Positions 49,216 through 60,904 are shown, counted from the stretch's first letter. The stretch is DNA of 64,000 nt from Desmodus rotundus (GCF_022682495.2 NC_071390.1:99146294-99210293), one strand, 5' to 3'. Translations and numbers: made by a program. The notes: generated from the letters alone by a model not told the origin.

Positions 49216-51046
49216 GGAGGCTTGTGGTGGGTAGCCTGAGTGCGCATGTGCAATCCAGGTCCTGGCCCTAAATCAGGCAGCTGCGGCTCAATAAAAAGCC
49301 ATCTCCTGGGGGCCTCCCCATGTTCCTCCACTCCTCAAGTGGGACCCCTTTACGGTTGTAAGAAAAGGGGGATCTTCGCAGTGGTGGGGTCGGACCGGAG
49401 GGGTATTTGGTTTGCCTCCACGTAGGCCAGTTGCTGGCACACCCGGCCCAGGTGTCCCAGCCCCATGGGGCTAGAGGGCCGCTTATCGCAGGAATCAGGT
49501 CTGCTGCGGGGGTGAAGGGACGGCTTGGACACTCACCGGGTGAGAGAGGACGCCTGGCCCTGAGACAGCCCCCTGGAAAATCTCCCGTCCAGGCCCCTGG
49601 TCCCCAAGTCTTTCCTGCGCAAACTGTCTCTGAGGAGCTGGGAGATTTGCTGGGAAGTGTGCCCCATGGGAAATCGCGCGGTCCTCTGTGTGGCCGAGTG
49701 GGGTTCGGTTTCCCTGACAGGTGCCTAGGGACCCTATGCAAATGATCTGACAGCTCAAGGGTGGGTCACGTGACCCGAGAGAGGCTTGTGGTCGGGGAGC
49801 CTGAGTGGGCATGCGCGCCCAGCTCTAGGCCCGAAACCAGCTAGCTGAGGCTCGGACAAAAGCCATCTCCTGGGGGCCTACCGATTTTCTCCCAAGCTGA
49901 AAGGGGGATCCCTTTACGGATGGAAGAAGAGCGGGATCTTCGCAGTGGTGGGGACGGGACTGAGGGGTCTGCGGGTTTGCCTCCACGTAGGCCCGTGGCT
50001 CGCACACCAGGCCGAGGTGTCTGAGCCCCATGGAGCAAGAGGGCCGCTTATGGAGTGATGTAGGTGTGCTGCGGGGGTCAAGGGACCGCATGGGCACACA
50101 CCGGGCGAAAGAGGACGCCTGGCCCTTAGAGACCCCCCTGGAAAATCCCCCGCCCAGGCCCCCGGTCTCCAAGTCTTTCCTGGGCACACTGTCTCTGAGG
50201 GGCTGGGAGAGCTGCTGGGAAGTGTGTCCCAGGGTATATCGAGCGGTCCTCTGTGTGGCAGGGAGGGCTTCCGTTTCCCCAGACAGGTGCCTTGGGACCC
50301 TATGAAAATGGTGTGACAGCTCAAGGGTGGGTCACGTGACCCGAGGGATGCTTGTGTTAGGGGAGCCACGTGCGGATGCGCGGCCCAGGTTTAGGCCCAA
50401 TACCAGCCCGCCGCGGCTCGGAGAATAGCCATCACATGAGGGCCTCCCCATGTTTTCTGAAGCAGAAAGGGGGACCCCTTTACGCATGGAAGAACAGGGG
50501 GATCTTTGCAGTGGTAGGGACGGGGCGGAGGGGTCTGCGGGTTTGCCTCCAAGAACGCCAGGTGCTCGCACACCTGGCCCAGGTGTTTGAGTCCCATGGA
50601 GGCAGAGGGCTGCTTATTGGGTGATGCAAGTTCCCTGCGGGGTCAAGGGACGGCGTGGGCACTCCCCGGGCGACAGAGGTTACCTGGCCCTTAGAGAGTT
50701 CCCTGGAAAATCCCCCCCAAGGCCCTGGTCCCCAAGTCTGTCCTGCGCACAGTGTCTGTGTGGGGTGGGAGTGCTGCTGGGCAATGTGGCCCCGGAGAAA
50801 TCGCGCCGTCTTCTGGGGGGCAGGGAGGGCTTCTGTTTAAACGGACAGGTGCCCAGGGACCCTGTGAAACTGCTGTGACATCTGAAGGGTGGGTCACTTG
50901 ACCCCGGGAAGCTTGTGATGGGGAGCCTGAGTGCGTATGGGCGGCTCAGGTCTTGGCCAGAACGCTGCCCGCCGCTGCTTGGAGAAAATCCATCTCCTGG
51001 GGGCCTCCCCATGTTCTTCCAAGCGTAAAGGGGGACCCCTTTACGG

Positions 51047-52014
51047 ATGGAACAACAGGGGGATCTTCACGATTGTGGGGACTGGACGGAGGGTTCTGCG
51101 GGTTTTCCGCCACGTAGGCTCTTTACAAGCACCCAGGCCCCTTGTGTCAGCCCCCTGGAGGCACAGGGCCGCTTATCTCGGGATGCAGGTGTTTTGCTGG
51201 GGTCAAGGGATGGCGTGGACACTCTCGGGGTGAGAGTGGGCACCTGGGCCCCTAGAGCGCCCCCGGGAAAATCCCAAGCCCTGGCCCCCTTGGCTCCAGA
51301 GGCTTCCCCAGGCTCCTGCCCTCAGGCCTGGTCCTGCTCAACTGGGCCCGGGTTCGCCACAGGTGCATGCCATTTGAGGACACTAAGGACCGGAGACCAC
51401 GGATGCCTTCACGGTGAGGGGGGTTGGAGCTCTGGGGAACCGAGGTCGCACGGGTCACAGTCCCTTCTCGTGTAGTTTAGACCAGATTTTAGAGAGTGAA
51501 AGCTGCTCGGTCTAAGTTTGCCACCTCGGGGCACGGTGGGGCAATTTGAACCCAAGCAAGACTCTTAGCTGCCCAGGCGGGGCGCAGGCCTGAGTCCCCC
51601 CGGGGGAACCCGTCTGTGGGCGTGGGTCCCCCCCACCCGGGCCTGCTCCACCTGGCGCTGAACCGTGGCCGGCCCCCTGCCCCTGCCCCAGGTCCCCAGG
51701 TCTTCCCTAGGCACTCTGTCTCTGTGGGGGTGGGAGAGCTGCTGGGAAGTGTGGTCCACAGGAAAATGCTCGGTCCTCTGTTTGGCAGGGAGGGCTTCCG
51801 TTTCCCCAGACACGAGCCCAGGGACCCTGTGAACCTGGCCTGATATCTCAAGGTTGGGGCACGTTGCCCCGAGGGAGGCTTGTGGTGGGTGGCCTGCCTG
51901 CGTGTGCGAGGCCCTGCTTCTTGGCCCCAATCCAGCCAGCCGTGGCTCTGACCAAAGCAGTCTCCTGGGGGCCTCCCCCTGTTCTTCCATCCGTAAAGGG
52001 GGACCCCTTTACGG
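51047..52014. repeat. Old long-type monomer, B-like
   Basis: 968 bp between anchors, so it contains the roughly 400-bp middle part missing from the short monomers. CCCCGGGAAAATCCCAAGCC near 51,250 and CCTTCTCGTGTAGTTTAGACC near 51,463 align to the B cassette. Its right palindrome arm is largely intact, but the left arm reads CCAAGCGTAAAG and pairs imperfectly. Confidence 0.8.
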
Positions 52015-52960
52015 ATGGAAGAACAGGGGCATCTTCGCAGTGGAGGGGACTGGACGGAGGGATCTGCGATTCTGCTGCCAGGTAGGCCAGTTGCTGGCAC
52101 CCAGGCTCCAGGGCTCCGTGCCCCATGGAGTCCGAGAGCCGCTTATCTCTGGATGCAGGTATCCTTCAGGGTGAAGGGACGTGGTGGGCACTCTTCAGGT
52201 GAGACAGGTCCCCTGGGCCCTGAGACAGCCCCGGGGAGAGCCCGGGGCCTTGCTGCAGAGGCTGCTCAACCTCCCCAGGGTCCTGTCGTGGGGCCTGGTC
52301 CTGCTGCCCCAGGCCCAGGTTTACAGCAGGGGAATGCCTTTTGCGGACACCTGTGACAGGAGGCCTCCGATTCATTCACGGATGACTGGGTTCGAGCTCT
52401 GGGGGACTGAGGTCGGAGCGGTCACACTCCCTTTTTGGGTGGTTTAGCACAGACTTTACAGAGTCGAAGCCACTGAGGTCCAAGTCTGCTGCCTCAGGGC
52501 AGGCTTGGGGAGTTTCCCGCAGAGCCAGACTCTTAGCTGCCAGGGGGAGCACAGGCCTGATTCCCCATGGGAGAACCCGTCCCTGGGCGTGGTTCCTGCT
52601 CGCCCTGGCCAGCTCCACCTGGCGTGGAACCGTGGCCGGCCCCCCGTGCAGGCCTCGGGTCGCTAGTTGTTCCCTGGGCACTGTGCCTTTGCGGGGGTGG
52701 GAGACCTGCCTTGGAAGTGTGGTTCACAGAAAAACGCGCAGTCCTCCGGGCAAGGAGAGGGTCCAGTTCCACAGACACGACCTCAGGGACCCTGTGAACC
52801 TGGCCTGATATCTCAAGGGTGGGGTACGTTGCCCCGAGGCAGGCTTGTGGTGGGGGCCTGGCATCTTGGCCCGAAACCAGCCAGCCGCGGCTCCCATAAA
52901 AGCTATCTCCTGGGGGCCTCCCCCCTGTTCTTCCATCTGTGAGGGGGGTCCCTCTTACGG
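52015..52960. repeat. Old long-type monomer, A-like, with intact palindrome
   Basis: 946 bp. CCCCGGGGAGAGCCCG (about 52,229) and CACTCCCTTTTTGGGTGGTT (about 52,425) place it in the A lineage. At 51976-52029 it carries a perfect palindrome with 26-bp arms and the same GA spacer as the main array, although the surrounding sequence is much more diverged. Confidence 0.8.
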
Positions 52961-53136
52961 ACAGAAGAACACGGGGATCTTCGCAGTGGGCACACGGGAT
53001 GGAGGAGTCTGCAGGTTTCACGCAACTGAAGCCAGTGGCTAGCAGCCCGGCCCTAGGGCTCCGAGCCCCATGGAGGCCGAGGGCCGCTTATCTTGGGATG
53101 CAGGTGTCTTGCGGGGTCAAGGGACCTGTGGATATA
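52961..53136. repeat. Truncated terminal monomer at the array edge
   Basis: The last recognisable copy. The palindrome at about 52,921-52,975 is decayed (GTGAGGGGGGTCCCTCTTAC in the centre). Similarity runs to GGGGTCAAGGGACCTGTGG at about 53,131 and then ends abruptly at AT-rich sequence. No transposon end or target duplication is evident at the junction. Confidence 0.75.
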
Positions 53137-54585
53137 CAGGCAGGCAGACAGATATTGTAACCAGACACAACTCTTAATTATACCCCATTTGTAGTACTAC
53201 TTGGGTAATAACCCTGAAATTTGCAGTAATAATGAAGGATGGTTGCTGATGGGTAATATGCCTGTACAAAATGGGTCTTGTTGGAATGGAAAATAGTGAC
53301 TTTCCCATTCTTGCTTATTAAACTTTTTACAGTTATGGCTTTTCCTTTAGGTAAGTCTTAGTAGAGACAATTCATAGGGGTATAATTACAAAAAAAAAAA
53401 TGGGAAAAGAACCTAAATAGTGAATTAATAGTTGATTTGGAAGTGAACCATGTGGAATTTGAAAGTGTGAATTAATAACTGTATGTTGTATTATTTCACC
53501 CTTGCGTATCCCCTTGTGTTTTTTTTTTCCTTCTACCTTATTCCCACTCCTGTCCTAACACTATTCCCAATTCTCTGGGTTTTGAGTAAAATATGTGTGT
53601 TTTCTGTCTTTGTCATCATCATTTCTTATCTGGCAGGCTATTAGGCTTAGCAACAGCAGCGAAAACAAGCCCAGAGGTCAATAATTGCAAGAAAAAAAAT
53701 AATCCTTTCTAATGAAGGGACTAGCTATTCTTGCCTTTCCCATTGTTATATCATGACTACAGAATTGTTCAAATAGCTACTCTTAATGTCTACTTATTTC
53801 TACCATGGCATTTATGTGATGATCCTTCATATCAAGGCTGCTCTGACAAAGTTTTACATTTGCTTTTGTAAATTGCTTCATTAGAATATCATATATCCCA
53901 GTAGAGAAATATATGCAATATATTTCTCACAGTATATGCATCCACTTTTCAGTCCTAAGATTACATATTTGGCTGATACTTGTTAATTTAAAACCAACTC
54001 AATTTTTCACACCTGGAGAATCTGGAAAGCATGGTGTATGACTCATCCAGATCAACACCACAATTTGATTTCTCTTTGAAAAAGATTAATGAAAAATGCA
54101 AACTAAAAGTCACTTTCAATAAGTTTAGCAAAAGAGAATGATTTTTTAGAAATAACTTTCTCATAACCTTCAATTTTCATATGAAAGGATAACATTTTTC
54201 CCTTAAAATAGCATGGGCATTGAAAACAAGATAAATGTTTGTGAAAAGAGACTTATTTTTTAAATAAAGGTTGAGAATCTGGGAAATAGCAATGCCACTA
54301 ATTAACATTAAATAACATTAACCTTTTTAAAAGAATTTTGATATGCCTGAAAATCAGTAGAATAAGCAAATTCTTTACTAAAATAAGGCAGTGTATAGAT
54401 AAATATAACTAAAAAGAAAAGCCTGAGATTGCTAATTGAGGTAGTATATCTAGAAGAATAGACCTGGAATTAGGAATGAATTAATAATACCCCAAGATGA
54501 TACATATTTAATGAAACTAAACCCAGCTGCACAAAAATACTGTGTTCTATCTTCCAATTCTCTAAATAAAATATTCAAAACACTT
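53137..54585. other. AT-rich non-coding sequence, nothing recognised
   Basis: Unique-looking sequence with homopolymer runs (A12 at about 53,389; T-rich at about 53,519). I see no coding frame of note, no repeat family that I recognise and no CpG island. It is the immediate outer flank of the satellite. Confidence 0.6.
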
Positions 54586-54782
54586 TTTAAAAAGGTTTTA
54601 TTTATTTATTTTTAGGGAGAGGAAGGGAGGGAGAAAGAGAAACAACAATGTGTGGTTGCTTCTTGAGCACCCCCTACTGGGAGCCTGGCCTGCAACCCAG
54701 GCATGTGCCCTGACTGGGAATCAAACCTTGACCCTTTGGTTCACAGTCTGGCACTCAATCCACTCAGCCACACCAGCCAGAG
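54586..54782 (-). mobile_element. tRNA-derived SINE, bat VES-like
   Basis: On the minus strand it begins CTGGCTGGTGTGGCTGAGTG (A-box region), has a B-box-like GGTTTGATTCC, then the body words CAGTCAGGGCACATGCC and CCCAGTAGGGGGTGC, and ends in a TAAA-type tail. The flanks AAAACACTT (54577-54585) and AAAACGCTT (54783-54791) are a 9-bp target duplication with one difference. CpG sites are mostly decayed to TpG, so the insertion is not recent. I know this SINE body from bats; this is the main evidence for the host group. Confidence 0.85.
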
Positions 54783-54799
54783 AAAACGCTTCTAAATAA

Positions 54800-54950
54800 A
54801 CATTTGTTTTAAGGTTTTTTTTTTTAATTTAGTACAACATTGGTTAATAAGAATATATAAGTTTCAAGTGTACAGTTCTGTGATACACAATCTGTATATT
54901 GCATTTGTGCCTACCACCCAAAGTCAAATATAAAATTTAGGAGGGATTTT
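54800..54950. mobile_element. Possible L1 3'-end fragment
   Basis: Words such as AAGTTTCAAGTGTACAGTTC and CACCCAAAGTCAA resemble the 3' region of placental L1 elements. Recognised from memory only. The T-rich stretch at about 54,818 may be unrelated. Confidence 0.45.
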
Positions 54951-56281
54951 TGTGTTCCAGGTAAGAATAGTATACAGATAGGATATCTGGAGGGACGTGA
55001 GGAAAGATTGCAAATTGTAGACTCTAATGGCATGATACTGCAGGTGAACTTTCGGGGACATTTATTTTACCTAGATCTAATTCTGGTCTCATGGGTCTTC
55101 TGTTGCAAGATGTAATTATCCAATAATGGCAAGTTTATCCAATGGATATGCTGTCATCCTGACAAAGCTGTTCAGCCCAGCTTCATGTGGAGCACAGCAC
55201 AGATACTCACTTCAGTGCATCACCGTTCTTATGACTCAACCATTCCATTAACAACCAACAAATTACTTCCCTACATCCGCTATGCTGATTATTATGAGGA
55301 TCTAGGATTGCTATTGCAGAATGGTGTATCAAAGAGCATATCTTGAATTTAATTGCCCTTTGGATACTATACTAGAACTCTACTATGCTAGAATTCAGAG
55401 TATATTGGGAAAATACAGTAACGAAAAAATGATGGTGCGGCGATGAAGAGAAAATGATGAGGACTGGCCTTGCTAAATTTGTGTATTAAGTTAGATAATG
55501 ACAAACTGCCAGGTGTGCTCAATGTACATGGTAAAAGAAGACTTGAAACAGAAGGGGAAATCTGTGAGGGCAAGTCTTGAATTATTTAATTAATTATCTT
55601 AGCAAAATCTGGTACAATGGGGAAAGGAAAAGCGTTCCAAAGATGTCTCTCCTAAGGAGGACGGGCAGGAGAAAAGGATAGGGAGGAGCTGAAAGTGTTC
55701 TAAGGGCCTTAGTTTAATAGTTGAGGGGGTGATGCAGTGGGGAATGAAAGGTCTTGGTAAGGAAATAGTTGTTACCTTGTTATCAAAGAGGGGAGAAATA
55801 TGTACTTGATTCTGAATTCAGAAGCAAGGGAATGATCCTTGATGCACATGAACTAGAACTTTCAAATTATCAAGATGAAAAAAATTAATAGAAACTTTAT
55901 CAAATCAAAACTAAGGAAAAGAAAAAATGCAAGAAATGCAGTAATGTAAAATAAAGTAAGATGGAGAAACATCCTGTATGTTTGCATGGAAGGATTTAAT
56001 ATCACAAAATGTCATTTATCATAAAAACACTACAAAAGAATTTTTTTGAAATTAGGAAAAAAAGATTTGGAAATATTATATACAAATGAATGCCTGAGAG
56101 TAGCCAGAAAATATTTTGAAAGAAGAAAAACAAGGGAAACTTGTGCTTTTAAATACCAAGCAACGATACAAAATGATTTTAATTAAATTATTCTGGTATT
56201 GTCAGCACCACAACTAAAACTGATAATGGAAAGGAATTAAGAATCCAGCATAGATCCAGAAATAAAGGAGATTGCATTCAT
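54951..56281. other. AT-rich non-coding sequence, nothing recognised
   Basis: No supported gene or repeat. The stretch 55,620-55,860 is purine-rich and could be an old interspersed repeat that I cannot name. Confidence 0.5.
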
Positions 56282-56282
56282 C

Positions 56283-56341
<59 letters not shown>
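56282..56341. repeat. Compound microsatellite (CT)n(TA)n
   Basis: An uninterrupted CT run of about 12 repeats is followed directly by an uninterrupted TA run of about 17 repeats. Likely polymorphic in length. Confidence 0.97.
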
Positions 56342-56342
<1 letters not shown>

Positions 56343-57324
56343 TTTGTCTACCTTTCTTCAGTAGGGAAAGGTTGAAATATTTGATAAATAGAGCAAATAC
56401 AATCGGTTACACTTCTGAAAGGAAATGAAACTAAAATACTGCCTCATGTACATAGATATATATGACTAAGAAAATGCACAAATTTAATTTGGCAAAAGTT
56501 ATTAAAACAAAGGGAAAGGATAAGTAATAGAATTGACAAAATGCATCATAAGGACAGAGGACTCTTATCTACAATACAGAGCTCTTCCAGTTTGCCAGGT
56601 ATGAGGTGTTTAAGAAAAAAATATTCAATGATGTGTGTTAAAGTTGGTAAGGCAGACCTGATGGTAATTTAGGTCCACTGAGATACAGAGAAACCATAAT
56701 GGGATTTTACAGTGGGGGGAGAGATTGGGCCCAACTCCAAATACAGTATGGGCAAGAGGGAATTTATAGCCAAGGAGCGGGGTGTGGATCTGTGGATTTA
56801 CAATTATTAAGAAGAAGCAACAGGGGTCGAGGGGAGTCTGGCCAAATCGCCCCAACAGAATCTTTGCTGAAGCCAGGCCAGGATGATCACACATCACCTG
56901 GAATAGAGGATGAAGAACTCAATCAGAAAAACAAAGATACAGGATTCTGGTTAAACTGACTTAGCAGGGTTCTTGTTAAAACTATATTTTATGAGGCAAA
57001 GATGGCCTAAGAGAAGTTTGGGAGCCTGTCTAAAGTTTTGGTCAAGCAAAGAATCTTTGTGAGAAGTAAGGCAATAAGAGTGACAAAAATGACAAAAATG
57101 TGAAGAGGGAATTCATAGAAGAGCAAATCTAAATGACCAACGTGCCTATAGAAAAAGATGCTCCAATTCAGTAGTAGTTGGGAAATGCTCATTAAGTAAG
57201 ACATTTATCAAACTGTTTTAAGAATAGATGTTTTAAGATGAAAACACCAATCGATGACAGGAGTATAGGGAAAAGATACTCAAATGTTGAAAATGAAGTC
57301 TGTTACATTTATGGAGCATGTTTG
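56342..57324. other. Non-coding sequence, possibly containing an unidentified LTR-like repeat
   Basis: The part 56,680-57,090 is less AT-rich than its surroundings and its phrasing (GATTTTACAGTGGGGGGAGA, GCAAGAGGGAATTTATAGCC) has the feel of a degenerate LTR or other repeat, but I cannot name a family. Short frames here (for example 56,699-56,959) show no known domain. Confidence 0.35.
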
Positions 57325-57482
57325 GCTTCTTGCTTTCAACATTATGTTCGGGCAATTCATTGAAACTGTCACATGCAATTGTAGTTTGTTCATCCCCATT
57401 ACCATATAACATTCCATTGTGTGAAATACCACAGTTTGCTTCTCCGTGCTACTGTTAATGAACATCTGGATCACTTCCATCG
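57325..57482 (+). mobile_element. L1 3'-region fragment
   Basis: Contains CATTCCATTGTGTGAAATAC, CCACAGTTTGCTTCTCCGTG and CTACTGTTAATGAACATCTG, matching the conserved stretch near the L1 3' end (usual form: ATTCCATTGTATG, ACCACA, CTGTTGATGGACATTTGG). It lies 3' of the exon at 57,615-57,875, perhaps within that gene's 3' UTR or just beyond it. Confidence 0.7.
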
Positions 57483-57614
57483 TGGTTATGTGACTCTACA
57501 CCCTGGCTGGCAGGATATGGGAATTGTCATGGTCCACATCCATTCCAACAAAGGCACTTTGGAAACCAAGTTTCTGACATTAAAGCCTAATGCTTTTTTC
57601 CTTTTATCTGAATT

Positions 57615-57923
<309 letters not shown>

Positions 57924-58167
57924 TCAGAAAAGGATAAAGGACTATTATGGTCCCACATAGACAGTCAACAGATCTGTGTAGCAGCATGTTTCTAAAAGCT
58001 GCTATATGTCACAGGAAGTAAAGATGGAGTCCAATAATCTAACCAAATGGAGAGAGAGGTGTGAGCCTTCTAAAAAAAAGGCTTTAGTTCTCCATTTTAT
58101 TTTACTGTTAATAATCTATGTATGCATATCCTCAAAACTGCATATAATCAATGCTGCATATGATATA

Positions 58168-58567
58168 CAGCTGTCCCCTCTTATCTGTGGGTTCACTTCC
58201 TGTAGTTTCCGTTACCCACAGTGAGCCCTGGTCCTAAAAGACCTGCCCCCATTCACCGCACTTCATCTCAGCAGGTAGGCACTGTCTCACGTCACAGCAT
58301 CACAAGAAAAAGGGCAAGTACAGTACAGTAAGATACTTTGAGAGAGACCACATTCACATTAGCTTTTAGACAGTATATTGTTTTAATTGTTCTGTTTTAT
58401 TCTTAGTTATTGTTGTGAATTTCTTACTATGCCCAATTTACAAACTAAACTTTATCATAGGTGTGTATGTATAGGAAAAAACTGTCTATAGGGTTTGGTA
58501 CTATGTGTTTTCAAGCATCCACTGGGTGTCTCGGAATGTATGCCCCATTGATAAGGGGAAACTACTG
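58168..58567. mobile_element. Tigger-type (pogo, Tc1/mariner superfamily) non-autonomous DNA transposon
   Basis: Starts CAGCTGTCCCCTCTTATCTG and ends ATAAGGGGAAACTACTG, which are imperfect terminal inverted repeats, flanked by TA on both sides (58,166-58,167 and 58,568-58,569). The inside matches the non-coding ends of Tigger elements (TTATTCTTAGTTATTGTTGT, TTTATCATAGGTGTGTATGT). The transposase part is absent, so this is an internal-deletion copy. It lies in the presumed GIMD1 intron. Confidence 0.85.
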
Positions 58568-59254
58568 TATTTACACTTACAACATTCAGCAATTACTCAC
58601 ATTAGCCTGTCTACCAAAATCTGTTAGAACCATTGAATTTCTTTAACTCAAAGTACCTTGGCCAAGGGAATTGTCATATTTTTTTGGTAGGAATGTTGTG
58701 TTGTTATTGTATCTAAAAGCATTTTCTAAGGATTTATAATTATATAATATGGTTACATGTAATGGAAAAGCTAAGATCAATACATTTGGTGATTTGGAAC
58801 AACTACAAAATATTACTGTGATTCTCATCCTCTCACTTCATAGGCCTAAATTCCAACAAAATTTATCGGATGACTTCCTCTAATGTGGCTGAAAAATACT
58901 GAAGATGGGCGTTCCTTCGTTTAGTAATCTGTGGAAGTTGGTTATGTAATAAATTCTTGTTTGATTGGTGAAAATAAGCGGATATAAGCACAAGTAACAG
59001 CATGTGCAAAATTGTTCATGCAATATGAAAGGCATCTAGAAATAACCATTTAACATGCTTGAATATTTCCAGTTACATGAAGTCATGACAATATGACAGT
59101 AAAATAATATTCCCTTCATTCCAAACACTCCCATTACCAAAATCTTTCCAAAGCTGCTATCGTTTATAATAGCAAGAAAAACATAAAATGCTAAGGAATA
59201 AAAACCAAGACCTCTGATAATCAGAAGGGGGCAGTTCAACTAATACTTAGTTCC

Positions 59255-59365
59255 AGTTATTATGCTAAGTATTTGACATCTTTATCTCTTTTGAAGCTCA
59301 GTGTGATACATTGTGGGAGATACTATTATTATCTCTTTTATGATATGGAGAAACTGGTTCATAAG
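59255..59365 (-). mobile_element. MIR fragment
   Basis: TTATGCTAAGTATTTGACAT and GATACTATTATTATCTC match the reverse complement of the MIR core-to-3' region. Old and degraded. Confidence 0.65.
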
Positions 59366-59491
59366 AATACAAACATTTAGAGGTATTATTACAAACTCTG
59401 GTTTTAAAAAATCTTGAAAAAATTGAGACAATTTAGGAAACTTTTTAATGCATGTAACAAATATAGGACTAGTATTTATAATATTAAAAAA

Positions 59492-59575
59492 TGAAAAAAA
59501 CAGGAGAAAGAGGAAGGCAGGGAGAGTAGAAGGAAGGAAGGAAGGGAAAAAAGAAAGGGGAGAAAGGGAGAATTA
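59492..59575. repeat. Purine-rich low-complexity tract, (GGAA)n-like
   Basis: Almost only A and G, with GGAAGGAAGGAAGG in the middle. Confidence 0.9.
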
Positions 59576-59714
59576 GGACTTGTAAATTTAATAAGAAAGT
59601 ACAGAAATTATGGGACAATATATTTAATATTAAAAGCATCTTGAGACCATGGCTACCAGTGATAACTCCTAATATGGCCTGGCATTTATCAAAGATATTT
59701 AATTATACATCCTT

Positions 59715-59825
59715 CTCTAGAACTTGACTCTGAGCTCTTTGAAGGCAAGGTTTATGCCTTTATATAAAAATCAAAGCCTTTAGCACATTGTAAACTCTCA
59801 ATTAACATATTTTGGATTAATGTGG
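59715..59825 (+). mobile_element. L2-like 3'-end fragment
   Basis: TGAGCTCTTTGAAGGCAAGG, TTTAGCACATTGTAA and CTCAATTAACATATTTTGG follow the familiar L2 3' pattern (AGCTCCTTGAGGGCAGGG, then CTTAGCACAGTG, then CTCAATAAATGTTTG). Confidence 0.55.
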
Positions 59826-60441
59826 AATTTGGACCCTCACCACCATCTCAAAAGGGATTTATTTATTCACTTATTTATTTATATCTACAGTTTCAAAGCT
59901 TAACCCTTGGTACATGAATTGTACTTCCTGTAAAGCTTTTCTTCTTTCTGTAGTTCATTATCATGGATTTGCTTGTAATCTGCACTTTCTATTTTGTATT
60001 CAGAGGGACTCTCTCAAGGAATAGGTTCAAAATTGTTTCTCATATCTGTTGAAAATTTGTCTGCTTGTAATATAGAATAATTGTATATGTCTAGTGTAAA
60101 ATGTCCTGCTCAAGAAAATCTAAATTGAAGTTTTGAGGTCAGTATGAGAGAATAGTTATTTTAACAGAAAGCTTCTAAACTTTACAAAAGGATTTTTCAA
60201 AGAGATACTTTGAAAAGATAATTTACGTGTTTTTGAAAACATAAATTAGCAAAACTTTAACCCAATTTTAAAGAACATAGCTCTTCTGTAAGTCTGAGTA
60301 TACATGTAATGTCTTCATCTCATTTTGGCTAAAAATGACATAACACAATGAGCAGAACTCTTCATAGTTGGTCACATAGTCAGTATATTACATCGCATCT
60401 CATGGGAGAGGATTCAGAGTGGTAAAATAAATCAAAGTTGC

Positions 60442-60839
60442 TGTTATGGGTTGAATTGTGTCTCATATGTTGAAGTTCTAACCTCCAGTACCTCAGAATG
60501 TGACCTTATTTGGGAATAGGGTTGTCGCAGATGTAACTAGTTGAGATACGGTCATAGTGTGGGCCTCTAACCCATTATGACTGGTGCCCTCACAAACCAG
60601 AGAAATTTGGGCAAGGACATGAAAACAGGGAGAACATCATGTGAACATGAAGATGGCCATCCATAAGGGAAGAAGAGAATCACTGGACAGATCTTTAACT
60701 CACAGCCCTTAGAAGGAACTAACCCTGCTAACATCTATTTCAAAATTCCAGCCTGCAAGACTGAGAGACAATAAATTTCGGTAGCGTAAGCCACTCAGCT
60801 GGGGGTGCTTACTTTTGGCAGCCCTAGCAAATTAATACA
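60442..60839 (+). mobile_element. Solo MLT1-type LTR (ERVL-MaLR)
   Basis: Begins TGTTATGGGTTGAATTGTGT and ends GCCCTAGCAAATTAATACA. Between these lie TACCTCAGAATGTGACCTTA, AGACAATAAATTTC with the polyadenylation signal, and AAGCCACTCAG. The length of about 400 bp fits a full MLT1 LTR. No internal coding part is attached, so it is a solo LTR with no viral gene. An ancient placental insertion, consistent with the many substitutions. Confidence 0.85.
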
Positions 60840-60904
60840 AGTGGTTGAAAAAATTAATGAAATACTAAATATAGCAGATCTAGGTTCTAAGAATAAAAAG
60901 ATTC

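Larger units (their letters stand above)
44555..51046. repeat. Diverged short-monomer array (eleven monomers of 561-635 bp)
   Basis: Anchors lie at 44555, 45185, 45750, 46357, 46919, 47529, 48092, 48721, 49356, 49920, 50486 and 51047, giving intervals of 630, 565, 607, 562, 610, 563, 629, 635, 564, 566 and 561 bp. These copies align to the long monomer but lack about 400 bp between the GGGAAAATGCCC-like word and the CCCTGGCACTCTGCC-like word. Two subtypes largely alternate. One has TTCTCCCAAGCGGAAAG (44.5, 45.7, 46.9, 48.1, 48.7 kb; a divergent form at 50.5 kb). The other has TCCACTCCTCAA or similar and GCAGGAATCAGG (46.3, 47.5, 49.3 kb; a related form at 45.2 kb). This gives a dimer period of about 1.17 kb. 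Confidence 0.9.

Noticed and set aside
54586..54782. tRNA gene
   Set aside because: The tRNA-like head is part of a SINE with a decayed B box, a non-tRNA body and an A-rich tail.
60442..60839. Possible endogenous retroviral genes near the LTR
   Set aside because: Only the LTR is present; neither flank contains an internal retroviral coding region.
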